64,000 nucleotides of DNA from NCBI GenBank assembly GCA_036704825.1, contig JAUBSN010000027.1, positions 21,742-85,741 of the forward strand, given 5' to 3'. This DNA is from Microcoleus sp036704825 (GTDB lineage Bacteria > Cyanobacteriota > Cyanobacteriia > Cyanobacteriales > Microcoleaceae). The position numbers and the translations under genes were made by a program. Each line of letters starts with the position of its first letter. Positions within the stretch are counted from its first letter, which is position 1. The notes beneath the pieces are model-generated. The model worked only from the letters and a program-made list of their open reading frames with translations, made no database searches and was not told the DNA's origin. Below, piece by piece: positions 18,766 through 27,791 of the stretch.

Positions 18766-18960
18766 AATTTCAGCCTGACAACACTTACTAGAATACAGTA
18801 ACGCCTGAGCGACTAGGATAACATTGCATCTGAGACTTGTTACATAAATATTTGATTGATACGTCAACCGCAGATTTCAGGCAGATTAACACAGATAAAC
18901 GCAGATAATTTTAAGAACTGAGAGCGAATGAGAGCAATCTTGTCTCTTGATTGCGTATAA

Positions 18961-19617
18961 TTACAATCGCCCAAAAACAACGCCTGCATTCCCAGATTCC
19001 CATTTCGCGTATTTCTGCATAACACTAGCGTACATTTCTGAGTCTGTAAACCCTGTTAACCAAGCTTGTAGCTGCGGCCAAGGCTGTTGGTTGAACCAAC
19101 CTTTATCTGTATGAGCAAATTGACGGACAAAAGGTGCGATCGCCATATCAGCCAATGCTACATTGTTACCAAATAAATATTTAGTGGCGCTTAACTGTGA
19201 GTTGAGTTTTTCCAGAAATAAAGCACCTTCATCACGATGTACTCGGGCATCAACACCGGGATAGCGATCGGGGTACTTATAACGGTCAAGATGATATTTA
19301 AATCTATCATCAAATAGAGCGATTAGTTCCAGCATTTCTGCAAGAGAACCTTGCTGCGGCATCAACCATTTTTCAGGATCGTGCTGTCTCAATGCCCACA
19401 GCATGATATCGATACTTTGATCGAGTACCCGCCCGTCAACATCAATCAATATTGGTACTGTACCTTTGGCAGATACTTCCAACATCTCTGGTGGTTTGTC
19501 TCGCAAAACAATTTCCCGCAACTCACACACCCGATTGCTAACCATCAGGGCCAAGCGCGCCCGCATAGCATAGGGACAGCGGCGAAAGGAATACAAAATC
19601 GGGTATGTTGCTGACAT
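18961..19617 (-). CDS. Glutathione S-transferase family protein
   Basis: 218 residues from the ATG at 19617. An in-frame ATG at 19638 would add MTNDFSY, but those codons lie in the adjoining TAATGAC repeat array, so the inner start is preferred. The thioredoxin-fold N-terminus has a glutaredoxin-like CPYA (Cys14) in LYSFRRCPYAMRARLAL and a cis-Pro in GTVPILID; the C-terminal helical domain has NNVALADMAIAPFVRQFA. Cys rather than Ser/Tyr as catalytic residue suggests thiol transfer or dehalogenation-type chemistry. The substrate is unknown. It stands alone between the SNF2 gene and trhO. Confidence 0.88.
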   Translation of the reverse strand: MSATYPILYSFRRCPYAMRARLALMVSNRVCELREIVLRDKPPEMLEVSAKGTVPILIDVDGRVLDQSIDIMLWALRQHDPEKWLMPQQGSLAEMLELIALFDDRFKYHLDRYKYPDRYPGVDARVHRDEGALFLEKLNSQLSATKYLFGNNVALADMAIAPFVRQFAHTDKGWFNQQPWPQLQAWLTGFTDSEMYASVMQKYAKWESGNAGVVFGRL

Positions 19618-19626
19618 ATAGGAGAA

Positions 19627-19787
19627 GTCATTAGTCATTAGTCATTAGTCATTAGTCATTAGTCATCAGTCATCAGTCATCAGTCATTAGTCATTAGTCA
19701 TTAGTCATCAGTCATCAGTCATTAGTCATTAGTCATCAGTCATTAGTCATCAGTCATTAGTCATCAGTCATCAGTCATTAGTCATCA
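19627..19787. repeat. 23-copy heptamer array (GTCATTA/GTCATCA)
   Basis: Exactly 161 bases, 23 heptads in unbroken register. Each unit is GTCATTA or GTCATCA. It lies directly upstream of the minus-strand GST gene. The same unit in reverse (TAATGAC) occurs at 55990-56062. It is an STRR-type microsatellite, likely variable in copy number. Confidence 0.95.
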
Positions 19788-19992
19788 GGAAGAAGGAAGG
19801 CTTTAGAGTCAGAAACCGGGTTTATTCCCAAATTTCTCGCCGCCGAACCAGATTTTTCAGAGAAACCCGGTTTCTTTGAAAAACGCGCTCATACTAATTG
19901 AGTCAAAAACCGTTTTTCTGACGCAATTTCACGTCGCCAAACCAAATTTTTCAGAGAAATCCGGTTTCTTTTGAGAAACGCGATCGTACTAA
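19788..19992. repeat. AAACCCGGTTT palindromic repeats
   Basis: The run contains AGAAACCGGGTTTATTCCC, then GAGAAACCCGGTTTCTTTG near 19860 and a third copy near 19955, with shared CCGAACCAGATTTTTCAGAG-like interiors. Related copies lie at 13230, 21940-22010, 44192 and 55890. They resemble a dispersed palindromic family. Confidence 0.65.
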
Positions 19993-20940
19993 TTAATCGA
20001 TCGCACCCTCTACTTTTTCCTTCGCATCGTAGCGCGCGCCTATATGTACTTGATTGCGACGCTTAGCAAGCTCAATCTGACGTTGACGTTCAGATAAAGC
20101 TTGTTTTTTGGTTTCTGTTTTGGAGTCATGACAATGAGGGCAACTCACACCAAGTACAAATAATTCAGAAGCCTTATCTTCCTGACTAATCGGGTGACGA
20201 CAACCGCGACAAAGTTCATAGTTTCCCGGCTTTAACCCCTGACCGACAGAAACCCGTTCATCAAAGACAAAACATTCACCTTCCCAGCGACTTTCTGCTT
20301 CCGGCACCGTTTCCAAATATTTTAAAATTCCGCCTTCGAGATGATAGACTTCCTCAAAACCTTGAGTACGCAAAAAAGCAGTCGATTTCTCGCAGCGAAT
20401 ACCACCCGTGCAAAACATTGCCACCTTGGGTTTATTGCGTAAAGCAGTTTCCCGCAGCACCCATTCCGGTAACTCAGAAAAGCTTTTTGTTTTGGGATTA
20501 ATAGCGCCTTCAAAAGTACCCATAGATACCTCAAAATCGTTACGCACATCAACCACGACAACATCGGGATCGTCAAGCAGCTTATTCCACTCATCAGGCT
20601 TGACATATTTGCCAGCCATCAGGCGGGGATTAATGTCCGGTACTCCCATCGTGACGATTTCGCGCTTCAAGCGTATTTTCAGGCGGTAAAAAGGTGCTTT
20701 TTCCGAGAAAGATTCCTTGTGTACCATATCCGCAAAACGCGGGTCACTACGCAAGAATGCCAGCACTGCGTGCACGCCCTCGGACGCGCCGGCAATCGTG
20801 CCATTAATGCCTTCAGAAGCCAGCAAGATAGTGCCTTTGACGTTGTTTTTGTTGCAACAATCGACTAGCGGTGCTTTCAGGTCAGCAAAATCAGGTAGTT
20901 CAACGAACTTATATAAAGCAGCAGTTAAGAAATCAGCCAT
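19993..20940 (-). CDS. trhO: tRNA uridine(34) hydroxylase (rhodanese-like)
   Basis: 315 residues, the TrhO/YceA family, which hydroxylates U34 of some tRNAs to 5-hydroxyuridine in an oxygen-dependent way. The N-terminal ferredoxin-like domain (ASEGINGTIAGASEGV) precedes a rhodanese domain with active-site Cys177 in MFCTGGIRCEKSTAFL. The C-terminus has two CxxC pairs (ELCRGCRHP and VSCPHCHD), likely a metal site seen in many members. Single gene on the minus strand. The remnant integrase and tRNA fragment start about 55 bases beyond its start codon. Confidence 0.93.
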   Translation of the reverse strand: MADFLTAALYKFVELPDFADLKAPLVDCCNKNNVKGTILLASEGINGTIAGASEGVHAVLAFLRSDPRFADMVHKESFSEKAPFYRLKIRLKREIVTMGVPDINPRLMAGKYVKPDEWNKLLDDPDVVVVDVRNDFEVSMGTFEGAINPKTKSFSELPEWVLRETALRNKPKVAMFCTGGIRCEKSTAFLRTQGFEEVYHLEGGILKYLETVPEAESRWEGECFVFDERVSVGQGLKPGNYELCRGCRHPISQEDKASELFVLGVSCPHCHDSKTETKKQALSERQRQIELAKRRNQVHIGARYDAKEKVEGAID

Positions 20941-20994
20941 AGATTGAATTTATAGCACTAATTAATTTTCATAATTCTATGAAAATTCAGTCAC

Positions 20995-21038
20995 AGCGGA
21001 CGGTGGGACTCGAACCTACGACGTTCAGCATGGAAGCA
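20995..21038 (-). other. 3' fragment of a tRNA gene (probable attachment site)
   Basis: The minus strand reads GTCGTAGGTTCGAGTCCCAC and then CGTCCGCT, that is, a T-arm with TTCGAGT loop followed by the 3' acceptor strand. No matching 5' acceptor strand (GCGGACG), D-arm or clear anticodon arm lies upstream, so the tRNA is incomplete. The T-stem has one mismatch. No CCA is encoded. A tRNA 3' end next to integrase sequence is the usual form of an integration (att) scar. The parent tRNA could be a Gly(CCC) type, but that is a guess. Confidence 0.6.
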
Positions 21039-21142
21039 GTAAGTACGACTCAGGGAACCTGATACTGGCAAAGGGTTACATCCTCTGCACAGATTTTTGT
21101 CTCCAATTTTGTCTCCAATTTGCCAAAATTGTCCTGTCCCTT

Positions 21143-21500
21143 TTGAGATTTTACCATGACCCATCCCTTAGTAGGGCTAAAAAAAGAGCCGTAGTTGTCC
21201 AGACTCGCAGTGGTAGGTTGCGCTTGCCGTTGCCCCGCCAGATTTACGGGGGCGATGGTAAATACCTGTACCTGAACCTGTCTGACAGCCCTAAAAACTG
21301 GGAACTGGCACAAGCCAAAGCCCAACTGATTGAATCTGATATCAAGTTCGATCGTTTTGACCCTACACTCAACAAATACAAACCGCAAACTCACTTGACT
21401 GTTATTGAGACTGTCAAGCTCAAACCCTAACAGATTTTGACTCAGTTGTTTCAGAGTTATTTAGAATTCAAAAAAACCTGCTGTCGAACCCAGGGTAATA
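21143..21500 (+). pseudogene. Tyrosine integrase, N-terminal remnant
   Basis: From a TTG at 21143 the frame encodes 95 residues. They include AVVVQTRSGRLRLPLPRQIY, YLYLNLSDSPKNWELAQAKA and LIESDIKFDRFDPTLNKYKP, the arm-binding N-terminal domain of a cyanobacterial phage-type integrase. The frame is stopped by TAA at 21428, after which QILTQLFQSYLEFKK continues the homology in the same frame. The catalytic domain (R-H-R-Y) is absent. It lies 105 bases from the tRNA 3' fragment, as an integrase should lie beside its attachment site. This is a remnant of a lost or eroded integrative element. Confidence 0.7.
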
Positions 21501-21544
21501 GCATCTCAATCACGCTGGACAAAAGGACTCAGAAAAATCTAATA

Positions 21545-21648
21545 TATAGCAATCCTTGCAGGAGTCGTAAAATTTTTACCCCACCCCAACCCTCCCCTTA
21601 TCAAAGTCCGGGAGTAAGAAATTCACAAATGATGCGAGGATTCCTATA
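21545..21648. mobile_element. MITE-like element, copy B
   Basis: Begins TATAGCAATCCTTGCAGGAG and ends GATGCGAGGATTCCTATA, about 104 bases, with a CCCCACCCCAACCCTCCCC tract inside. It matches copy C at 51015 almost throughout, and copy A at 7850 at both ends in inverse orientation. Confidence 0.7.
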
Positions 21649-22115
21649 TTGTCAGCCAAACAAGAACAAATGTTTCGCGACTGGCATCGGAAACACTTTC
21701 TGAAGGTTGTAGCAACCAGAACTTTTTTTAAGAGAATATCTATAAAGTTTGCTTGATAAACACCTTTTTAATTAAAGTTTTGATAAAAATGGGGAATATT
21801 ATTAACTAATATTAAGGACGAGCCAGCGCGAGGTAGATGACACAACACAAAAACAATTCAATAGCAAGTGTAATTACACTGAAATATTAAGATCGAGATT
21901 TTTGATACATATCTGCGATCGGCGGGTCGATCGCGCGGTCAGAAACCGGTTTTTTTGCCCAAAAGACACGGTTCCTGACCGCAGAAACAGGAAAAAACCC
22001 GGTTTCTTTGCTTTTGATGCGTCCAGGACTGTATGCTGTTAGCGATCGCCAAAATTTTTCGTAACACCCACCCCTTGTATTTTGAAAGAAGTAGATTGCG
22101 ATTGACCGTTGGGTG
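21649..22115. other. Intergenic region with AAACCCGGTTT repeats
   Basis: No gene seen. Copies of the AAACCGGTTTT/AAACCCGGTTTC repeat lie at about 21942-22012, in an inverted arrangement around CCTGACCGCAG-like sequence. Confidence 0.5.
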
Positions 22116-22175
22116 GGGGCGGGTTTATTATATTGTCTGCGATCGGCAATTAATTATTGTTGATGAACCCGCCCC
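22116..22175. repeat. GGGGCGGGTTT inverted-repeat element, copy 3
   Basis: GGGGCGGGTT at 22116-22125 pairs with AACCCGCCCC at 22166-22175. Same family as 7081 and 7181, with a different interior. Confidence 0.65.
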
Positions 22176-22238
22176 TACAAGTTATTCGTGGCAATCTTTA
22201 CGCGCGATTCCCGTAGGGAATCGCTTCGCTTCACGTAC

Positions 22239-23117
22239 TTACTTCAAACTCGCATCTATCCCCGCTAAAATCCCCTCAGCTTGCCCGCACAAAGCAGCGT
22301 GACAGCAACCGTTACTCGCCAACAATCCCCCCCACTGACTCACATCTCCCCGGTTATATTGCAAAGCAGAACCGTCAAAACGAGTAAATCGACCGCCCGC
22401 TTCCGTCAAAATTAATTCCGGCGCCGCCAAATCCCAATCTTTCGGCGCCGACTTGCCCGAAAGCGCAATATAAACATCAGCCTTTTGTTCCACAATTGTC
22501 GCAATTTTACAGCCAATACTGCCGACAGCTAGTTGATTTTGACAAGGCAGTTTGTGCAATAATTGATTAAAGCGATCGTCCCGGTGACTGCGGCTAGTTA
22601 CTATAGGTAAATCTGCCACTATATTTCGCGCCGAAACTTGCAATTTTACCGCAGAACCGTCCCGATTTTCCATAAAAGCACCCGCATCGCGGATTGCGTA
22701 ATAAATCTTTTGCTGTTCGGGCCAAGCCACAACGGCCAATACCGGTCTTCCCTCGAAGGCTAAAGCAATGTGAACGGCAAATTCACCTGTCCTGTCAATA
22801 AAATCTCGCGTTCCGTCCAAAGGGTCAATAATCCAAACCCAACTTTGAGGTAAGGGAACTTGACCGTTGGTTTTCAAATAAGATTTGTAAGTTTCTTCGC
22901 TGAGATAGCCAAATTCTGCATTCCCTAAAGCCGACTGCAATTCGTCGAGAATGTAAGAATTGACAGCGACATCGGCGGCGGTGACGGGGCCGTCTTTTTT
23001 CTCTTGGATGTCGAGGTTAGGAGTGTTGGAGTCCTGCCGATAATAGGATTGTAGGATATCTGATGCACTCCAGGCGATCGATCGCGAAATTTCGCTGATT
23101 TCTTCGAGAGTTTTCAT
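22239..23117 (-). CDS. cysQ: Inositol monophosphatase-family phosphatase, CysQ-like
   Basis: 292 residues of the Mg-dependent, lithium-sensitive phosphatase superfamily. Metal-binding motifs are SEET (about 73-76), WIIDPLDGTRDFI (about 94-106) and the C-terminal APKDWDLAAPELILTEAGG. The residues fit 3'(2'),5'-bisphosphate nucleotidase (CysQ), which removes PAP formed in sulfate assimilation, better than inositol phosphatase, though the two cannot be told apart with certainty by eye. The next minus-strand gene (cupin) lies 97 bases upstream and could be co-transcribed. Confidence 0.82.
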   Translation of the reverse strand: MKTLEEISEISRSIAWSASDILQSYYRQDSNTPNLDIQEKKDGPVTAADVAVNSYILDELQSALGNAEFGYLSEETYKSYLKTNGQVPLPQSWVWIIDPLDGTRDFIDRTGEFAVHIALAFEGRPVLAVVAWPEQQKIYYAIRDAGAFMENRDGSAVKLQVSARNIVADLPIVTSRSHRDDRFNQLLHKLPCQNQLAVGSIGCKIATIVEQKADVYIALSGKSAPKDWDLAAPELILTEAGGRFTRFDGSALQYNRGDVSQWGGLLASNGCCHAALCGQAEGILAGIDASLK

Positions 23118-23214
23118 GAATTTCTTTTTTTTGAACCCCAGATGAACGCAGATGAACGCGGATTTGAGTAGGGGCGGTACCCCGTGTCCGCCCCTTGGGA
23201 CTATACATTAGCAA

Positions 23215-24342
23215 TTACCAATTAATATGAGGATATTTCCATTCGTAATAATTGGGAAACACAAAGTTAGTAAACGAAACCGAAATACTCACATCCAGCG
23301 ATTTTACGTGATGCCACCAACCGACAGGAATAAAGATAGCTTCTCCCGGTTCCAAAATTACTTCAATAATTTTCGCATCTCTGTAAAGCGGGTATTTGTC
23401 ATAATCGGGATTTTCGCCGTCAACTTTGCTGAAAACACCGACATGATTGTAAAGTAGAGGTGTTTGCTGCGGAGAAATCAATTTAATTAGTTTGCGACCA
23501 GACACTTGAGCTAAAATTAAATTAACTGGGTCGTGGTGGAGTGGCGTAATCGTGCCTTTCGGGCCGAACCAAAAGAAAACTCTGCCTTTTGTATCCGTTG
23601 GATTTAAGTATTCTGGGAATATTTCAATGTCGTTAAATAGGGGTTTAAATTCCTCTCTTTCCAGAGTTTTGTTGTTGGCAACCATGTAGTAGTCGTTGCT
23701 AGGCCCGCCCTTGACCACCATCTCGACATATTTGCGGAACAAAACAATTTTTTTGTGATTTTCTATCTTAATTTCGTAGTTAGGGTCGGAATTGCGGTTG
23801 GCTTGAATTTGTACCTCTGCATCGCCGTATTTTTGCTGCAAATACTCCGGCGTCCACAACTGCAACGCTTTCCAGTTGTGCATGATATTGGTAATAATTA
23901 CTGGAGTATTTTTGGAGTAGTAATTTTCTAGAAAATACTCTCGGGAAAGACTGCTTTTGCGTTCGATTGTGCCAAACTTGGAAGACAGGGCGGCCAATTG
24001 ATTGTTAATCCTGAGATGCGATTCTAATTTCTGCAATAACTGCACGTAATGGCTGCCTGCTTGAAAGTAAGGATGAGATGATATTTCTCTAACTTCTGCG
24101 GTGGCTGTTTCTGCATCTATGCCGGTATTTATTAGCGCTTGAATGATTTCTTCGTCAGGTTGATTTAATAATTTGTTGGCCGCCACCCACTGTTTCATAT
24201 TGTCGGGGACTTCTGGTTTGCTTGGCGCTGCGAGTAGATTGGGCAAGTTTTGCGTCAGCCATTCTAGATTAACCTGTTGTTGCTCGCTTAGGGTAATCCG
24301 CAAAGGGGGAAGGGTGATACTTAGAGGTTGGGTGTCAGGCAT
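23215..24342 (-). CDS. Cupin-like (JmjC-related) Fe(II)/2-oxoglutarate oxygenase
   Basis: 375 residues. A helical N-terminal part (about 1-125) precedes a cupin_8/JmjC-like domain. TPLHHDPVNLILAQVSGRK (about 263-281) gives the H-x-D pair and IFIPVGWWHHVKSLDVSIS (about 331-349) gives the distal His, so the Fe(II) triad is present. The Lys in VSGRKLI fits 2-oxoglutarate binding. NYYSKNTPVIITNIMHNWKA is the typical entry to the fold. Such enzymes hydroxylate protein or small-molecule substrates; the target here is unknown. Minus strand, upstream of the cysQ-like gene. Confidence 0.85.
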   Translation of the reverse strand: MPDTQPLSITLPPLRITLSEQQQVNLEWLTQNLPNLLAAPSKPEVPDNMKQWVAANKLLNQPDEEIIQALINTGIDAETATAEVREISSHPYFQAGSHYVQLLQKLESHLRINNQLAALSSKFGTIERKSSLSREYFLENYYSKNTPVIITNIMHNWKALQLWTPEYLQQKYGDAEVQIQANRNSDPNYEIKIENHKKIVLFRKYVEMVVKGGPSNDYYMVANNKTLEREEFKPLFNDIEIFPEYLNPTDTKGRVFFWFGPKGTITPLHHDPVNLILAQVSGRKLIKLISPQQTPLLYNHVGVFSKVDGENPDYDKYPLYRDAKIIEVILEPGEAIFIPVGWWHHVKSLDVSISVSFTNFVFPNYYEWKYPHINW

Positions 24343-24574
24343 GATTCGGCTATGTTGTTTTGGGAGTGTTTTGTGTGACTTTAACTTGTCTTACTAATAT
24401 AGCAATTTTGTTAACGAACCGCGAAGGCGCAAAGGGCGCGAAGGAAGAGAAGAGGGAAGTTCACAAATTTTGTCGAGGTTGCTGTCAGGATTTTAACTCA
24501 ACAGGTGTTGCCAGTTCAAGTTTTCTAGCTTTGAGCGTTTTTAACCGGATAGTTTGGTTAATTTTCTTTTAAAA

Positions 24575-25432
24575 TTAACCCTTATTCATCCAGGCGCGGG
24601 TTCCGAAGCTTTTGCAGGAATCGGAAGCGATTTTAGCCGCTGCGGTGAGAGTATCGGTAAAGTTATGTTGCAAAATGTAGTGACAGAAAGCGCCGTGAAA
24701 AATATCGCCAGCGCCTAAAGTGTCTGCGGCTTGAATTTGAGGTGTTTCTATATGACCGCAAGTGCCATTGCTGAGGTATAAAATTGATTTTTCGCCGCGA
24801 GTGATGCCAATATGGGAAATTCCGGCTGCTGACAGGTAAGCAAAGACTTGTTCTGAATTTTTGCACTCTGGTGGATAAAAATTTTCGGAACATACCGCCC
24901 ATTCAACGAAAGGCAATATTTCTTCTAATCCGGGTTTCCAACTGCCGCCGTCGAGGACAATGGGAATGTTTTTTGAGTTGGCAAGTCGAGCAATTTCTTG
25001 GCTGGCTGCGATTTGATGTCCGTCAACCAGTACAATATTAACGGATGTTAGAATATCCCGGTTAATTGTTTGACTGTCAACTTGCGATTTTGTAGCATTG
25101 ATGGAAATTACCGATCGATCGCCCGTTGTTTCAGTTACAATAATCGAGGAAACTGGCGGCGAGTGCGATCGCCCCGGTTCCAAATCGATTATCCTGACAT
25201 TATACTCCGCTAAGTCTGCACGAATTAATTGGGTGATCGCGTGAGTCCCCAAAACCCCAGCCCATACCGCCGCATTCCCCAAATAGCTAAAAGTGACCGC
25301 AGCATTCGCCGCCGGCCCGCCCGCAGCAATGGTACAATCAGAAGCAACAACTTTCTGATTTTCACCCGGAGGCTTCTCGGTCAAATAAACTAAATCTAAA
25401 GTCGCCAATCCCAAAAACAATCCCGTTTTCAT
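24575..25432 (-). CDS. PfkB-family sugar kinase
   Basis: 285 residues from the ATG at 25432 (MKTGLFLGLATLDLVYLTEK). A longer frame to 25510 would begin with residues encoded by a TTAACGCGGATTAACGCAGA-type intergenic repeat and would overlap rsmI, so the inner start is chosen. PfkB signatures are AAGGPAANAAVTFSYLG near the N-terminus and DTLGAGDIFHGAF near the C-terminus, the latter with the catalytic Asp. Members phosphorylate ribose, fructose, adenosine or similar substrates; this one is not assignable by eye. It is divergent from rsmI, with 58 bases between starts. Confidence 0.87.
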   Translation of the reverse strand: MKTGLFLGLATLDLVYLTEKPPGENQKVVASDCTIAAGGPAANAAVTFSYLGNAAVWAGVLGTHAITQLIRADLAEYNVRIIDLEPGRSHSPPVSSIIVTETTGDRSVISINATKSQVDSQTINRDILTSVNIVLVDGHQIAASQEIARLANSKNIPIVLDGGSWKPGLEEILPFVEWAVCSENFYPPECKNSEQVFAYLSAAGISHIGITRGEKSILYLSNGTCGHIETPQIQAADTLGAGDIFHGAFCHYILQHNFTDTLTAAAKIASDSCKSFGTRAWMNKG

Positions 25433-25490
25433 ATCTGCGTTAATCCGCGTTAATCCGCCTTCATCTGCGGTTAAAAATCCCAATCTAAAA

Positions 25491-26372
25491 ATGCAAGCAA
25501 ACCCCACCACAGGAAGACTTTACATCGTCGGAACCCCGATCGGCAACCTCGAAGACATGACCTTTCGCGCCATCCGAATCTTGCAAGCAGCAGACTTCAT
25601 CGCCGCCGAAGATACCCGCCATACAGGCAAACTTTTGCAGCATTTCCAAATCAAAACGCCCCAAATCAGCTATCACGAACACAACCAACACCAACGACTT
25701 CCCGAACTCCTCGACAAACTGCATTTAGGCAAAGATATCGCCCTCGTCACCGATGCCGGAATGCCGGGAATTTCTGACCCTGGATACGAGTTAGTCAAAG
25801 CCTGCGCCGATGCTAATATTAACATTATTCCGATTCCCGGCCCGACTGCCTGCATTGTTGGCATAACTGCATCAGGATTACCCACAGAGAAATTTGTATT
25901 TGAAGGTTTCTTGCCCGTGAAAGGTCAAGAACGACAACAAAGTTTAGAAGCTTTGCAAATAGAATCCCGCACTATAATATTATACGAATCTCCCCACCGA
26001 TTGCGGCAAACTTTACAAGATTTAGCAAATACTTTGGGAAGCGACAGACAGATTGTACTGGCGAGAGAGTTAACTAAAATGCACGAAGAGTTTTGGCGTG
26101 GTAGGATAGAAAGTGCGATCGAACTTTACACCAATCGCGAACCCCAGGGAGAATTCACCCTCGTAATTGCCGGCATCCAAACAGCCGCCCCAATATTTTC
26201 CGAAGACGCCATCAAAGCAGAATTGCAAACATTAATTGCAGAAGGCATAAGTCGTTCCCAAGCCAGCCGCCAGCTAGCGCAACAAACATCCCTCCCCCGC
26301 CGCCAAATCTACCAACTCGCCCTCACAATTGGCGACAACGAATCGCTAGAACAACCCTTAGATGACTTGTGA
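25491..26372 (+). CDS. rsmI: 16S rRNA (cytidine(1402)-2'-O)-methyltransferase
   Basis: 293 residues, SAM-dependent tetrapyrrole-methylase fold. LYIVGTPIGNLEDMTFRAIRIL at the N-terminus, AAEDTRHTGKLL, LVTDAGMPGISDPGYELV and PIPGPTACIVGI are the diagnostic RsmI blocks, followed by FEGFLP and YESPHRLRQTL. RsmI methylates the ribose of C1402 in the 30S decoding centre together with RsmH. The C-terminal 50 residues (SRSQASRQLAQQTSLPRRQIYQLAL) form the usual small helical end. Promoters of rsmI and the divergent sugar kinase must share the short gap. Confidence 0.95.
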   Translation: MQANPTTGRLYIVGTPIGNLEDMTFRAIRILQAADFIAAEDTRHTGKLLQHFQIKTPQISYHEHNQHQRLPELLDKLHLGKDIALVTDAGMPGISDPGYELVKACADANINIIPIPGPTACIVGITASGLPTEKFVFEGFLPVKGQERQQSLEALQIESRTIILYESPHRLRQTLQDLANTLGSDRQIVLARELTKMHEEFWRGRIESAIELYTNREPQGEFTLVIAGIQTAAPIFSEDAIKAELQTLIAEGISRSQASRQLAQQTSLPRRQIYQLALTIGDNESLEQPLDDL

Positions 26373-26476
26373 ATATCTCTCTTCTTCTCTGCGCCCTCTG
26401 TGACCTCTGCAGTTCATAAAAAAATCTTGTTCGCACAACAAATAACATTGCTATACAATAATACCAAAAAAGTTTT

Positions 26477-27700
26477 ATGGTACGCGGAAACTACGATCGA
26501 CAAAAACCATATTTACGCAACCCCCACATCAACAAACCAATCGCCGAAATTTATGCAGACTTAGACGCCTTTACCTGGGAGATATTTGAAGACCAACCCC
26601 ACCGCTTCGATACCGTCAGTTTCTACGTCTTGCTTCCCCCGCTGTTTTACGAAGGGCGTTTCATCAAAGGAATTTACTTCAGCGAAGCAGTCGAACTCAT
26701 CAACAAACTATTTCCCCAACTTTCCTCAGTATTTTTATCCTTTGCCTATTCGCCCGGAATCTCCTACTCCTGGGCACCTGTAGCCGACGCCTACTCCAGT
26801 TTATACAAAAACCCGCAGCGGGATAAGTGGTTTCGCGAAACTTATGTCGATCGCGCTCACAAACCAATCATACCACTGCAAGACACCGACTTCATCAACG
26901 AATACTTAATTTCCCCGCGCAACGTCCCCGCCAAAGACATAGACTTGCTAGCCGTCGCCAGAATTTCCGAAGAAAAAAATTTGCCAATCATAGCCAAAGC
27001 CTTAAAAGTTTACCGCCAAAAATATCCCCAAAAACCAATTAAATTAACAGTAGTCACCGGCCACGAATTTGATGCTAGCAACCTGAAAACTCTCGACCAG
27101 TACGCCTTACAAGAATGGCAACAAGTCGAGGAAATTTTAACCAATCCCTCCGACTACATAAACTTAGTGCCTAGAGTTGACTACTACAGCGAAATCCCCA
27201 CATATTATTCCCGGGCCCAAGCATTTGTCCTCGGTTCCCTCCTCGAAGGAAAAAACCGGGGCATTACCGAAGCCATGAGTTGCAACGTACCAGTAATTTG
27301 TTTTGAAGAATTCAACCAGTACGCCAGAGGCAACTCGCCAGTTTTCCCGGAAGGTGCGGGTCTTTACGCCAAATTTGACCCGGAATCTCTCGCAGATACT
27401 ATATATACAGTATTGGAAAATCAAACAGAATTCAAACCGCGATATCAGTATTTAAAACATTGCGGGCGCAAGAACTTTTTCAATACTTGTATAGACAGTT
27501 TTCCTTACTATCAGCACAATATCCCCGACTACAAACCCGGAGATGCGATTAACAATTTGTGGCTGGATTTAGCAGTTCAGCAAAATTATCAAGTTAGCTT
27601 AAACAGCTTTTTGTACGGAGGTTCTCCCTTGTCTCATATTCGCGGGACAAATGCGATTCAGCAGAACCTCGGCGAGTTAACAAAATTTATAGCTGAGTAA
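26477..27700 (+). CDS. GT4-like glycosyltransferase
   Basis: 407 residues, GT-B fold. The C-terminal domain has DLLAVARISEEKNLPIIAKAL (nucleotide-sugar domain entry), LTVVTGHEF, LVPRVDYYSEIPTYYSRAQAFVLGSLLEGKNRGITEAMSCNVPVICF with the E-x7-E-like donor-binding region, then AGLYAKFDPESLADTIY. The N-terminal domain is less typical. It probably builds an extracellular or envelope polysaccharide. It is not next to other glycan genes. A hairpin follows the stop. Confidence 0.85.
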   Translation: MVRGNYDRQKPYLRNPHINKPIAEIYADLDAFTWEIFEDQPHRFDTVSFYVLLPPLFYEGRFIKGIYFSEAVELINKLFPQLSSVFLSFAYSPGISYSWAPVADAYSSLYKNPQRDKWFRETYVDRAHKPIIPLQDTDFINEYLISPRNVPAKDIDLLAVARISEEKNLPIIAKALKVYRQKYPQKPIKLTVVTGHEFDASNLKTLDQYALQEWQQVEEILTNPSDYINLVPRVDYYSEIPTYYSRAQAFVLGSLLEGKNRGITEAMSCNVPVICFEEFNQYARGNSPVFPEGAGLYAKFDPESLADTIYTVLENQTEFKPRYQYLKHCGRKNFFNTCIDSFPYYQHNIPDYKPGDAINNLWLDLAVQQNYQVSLNSFLYGGSPLSHIRGTNAIQQNLGELTKFIAE

Positions 27701-27712
27701 GATACCCACAGT

Positions 27713-27737
27713 AGGGACACGGCATTGCCGTGTCCCT
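27713..27737 (+). terminator. GGGACACGGC hairpin, copy 1
   Basis: GGGACACGGC, loop ATT, GCCGTGTCCC, flanked by A/T. It lies 13 bases after the glycosyltransferase stop. Related copies lie at 29113 and 38341, each just after a gene. Confidence 0.7.
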
Positions 27738-27791
27738 GCGGGGATATGCCGCACCAAAGCCGATCGCAATTGTCTAAAACCGCATAAATTA

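Noticed and set aside
19627..19787. Possible CRISPR array
   Set aside because: The units are 7 bases in unbroken register with no spacers, so it is a microsatellite. No cas gene is near.
20995..21075. Complete tRNA gene on the minus strand
   Set aside because: T-arm and 3' acceptor strand are clear, but no 5' acceptor partner, D-arm or anticodon stem can be placed upstream. It is treated as a fragment.
21050..21394. 114-codon minus-strand frame over the integrase remnant
   Set aside because: The plus-strand reading has clear integrase homology, so this is its shadow.
22033..22302. 89-codon plus-strand frame upstream of cysQ
   Set aside because: It runs through the GGGGCGGGTTT repeat and into the end of the cysQ-like gene on the other strand.
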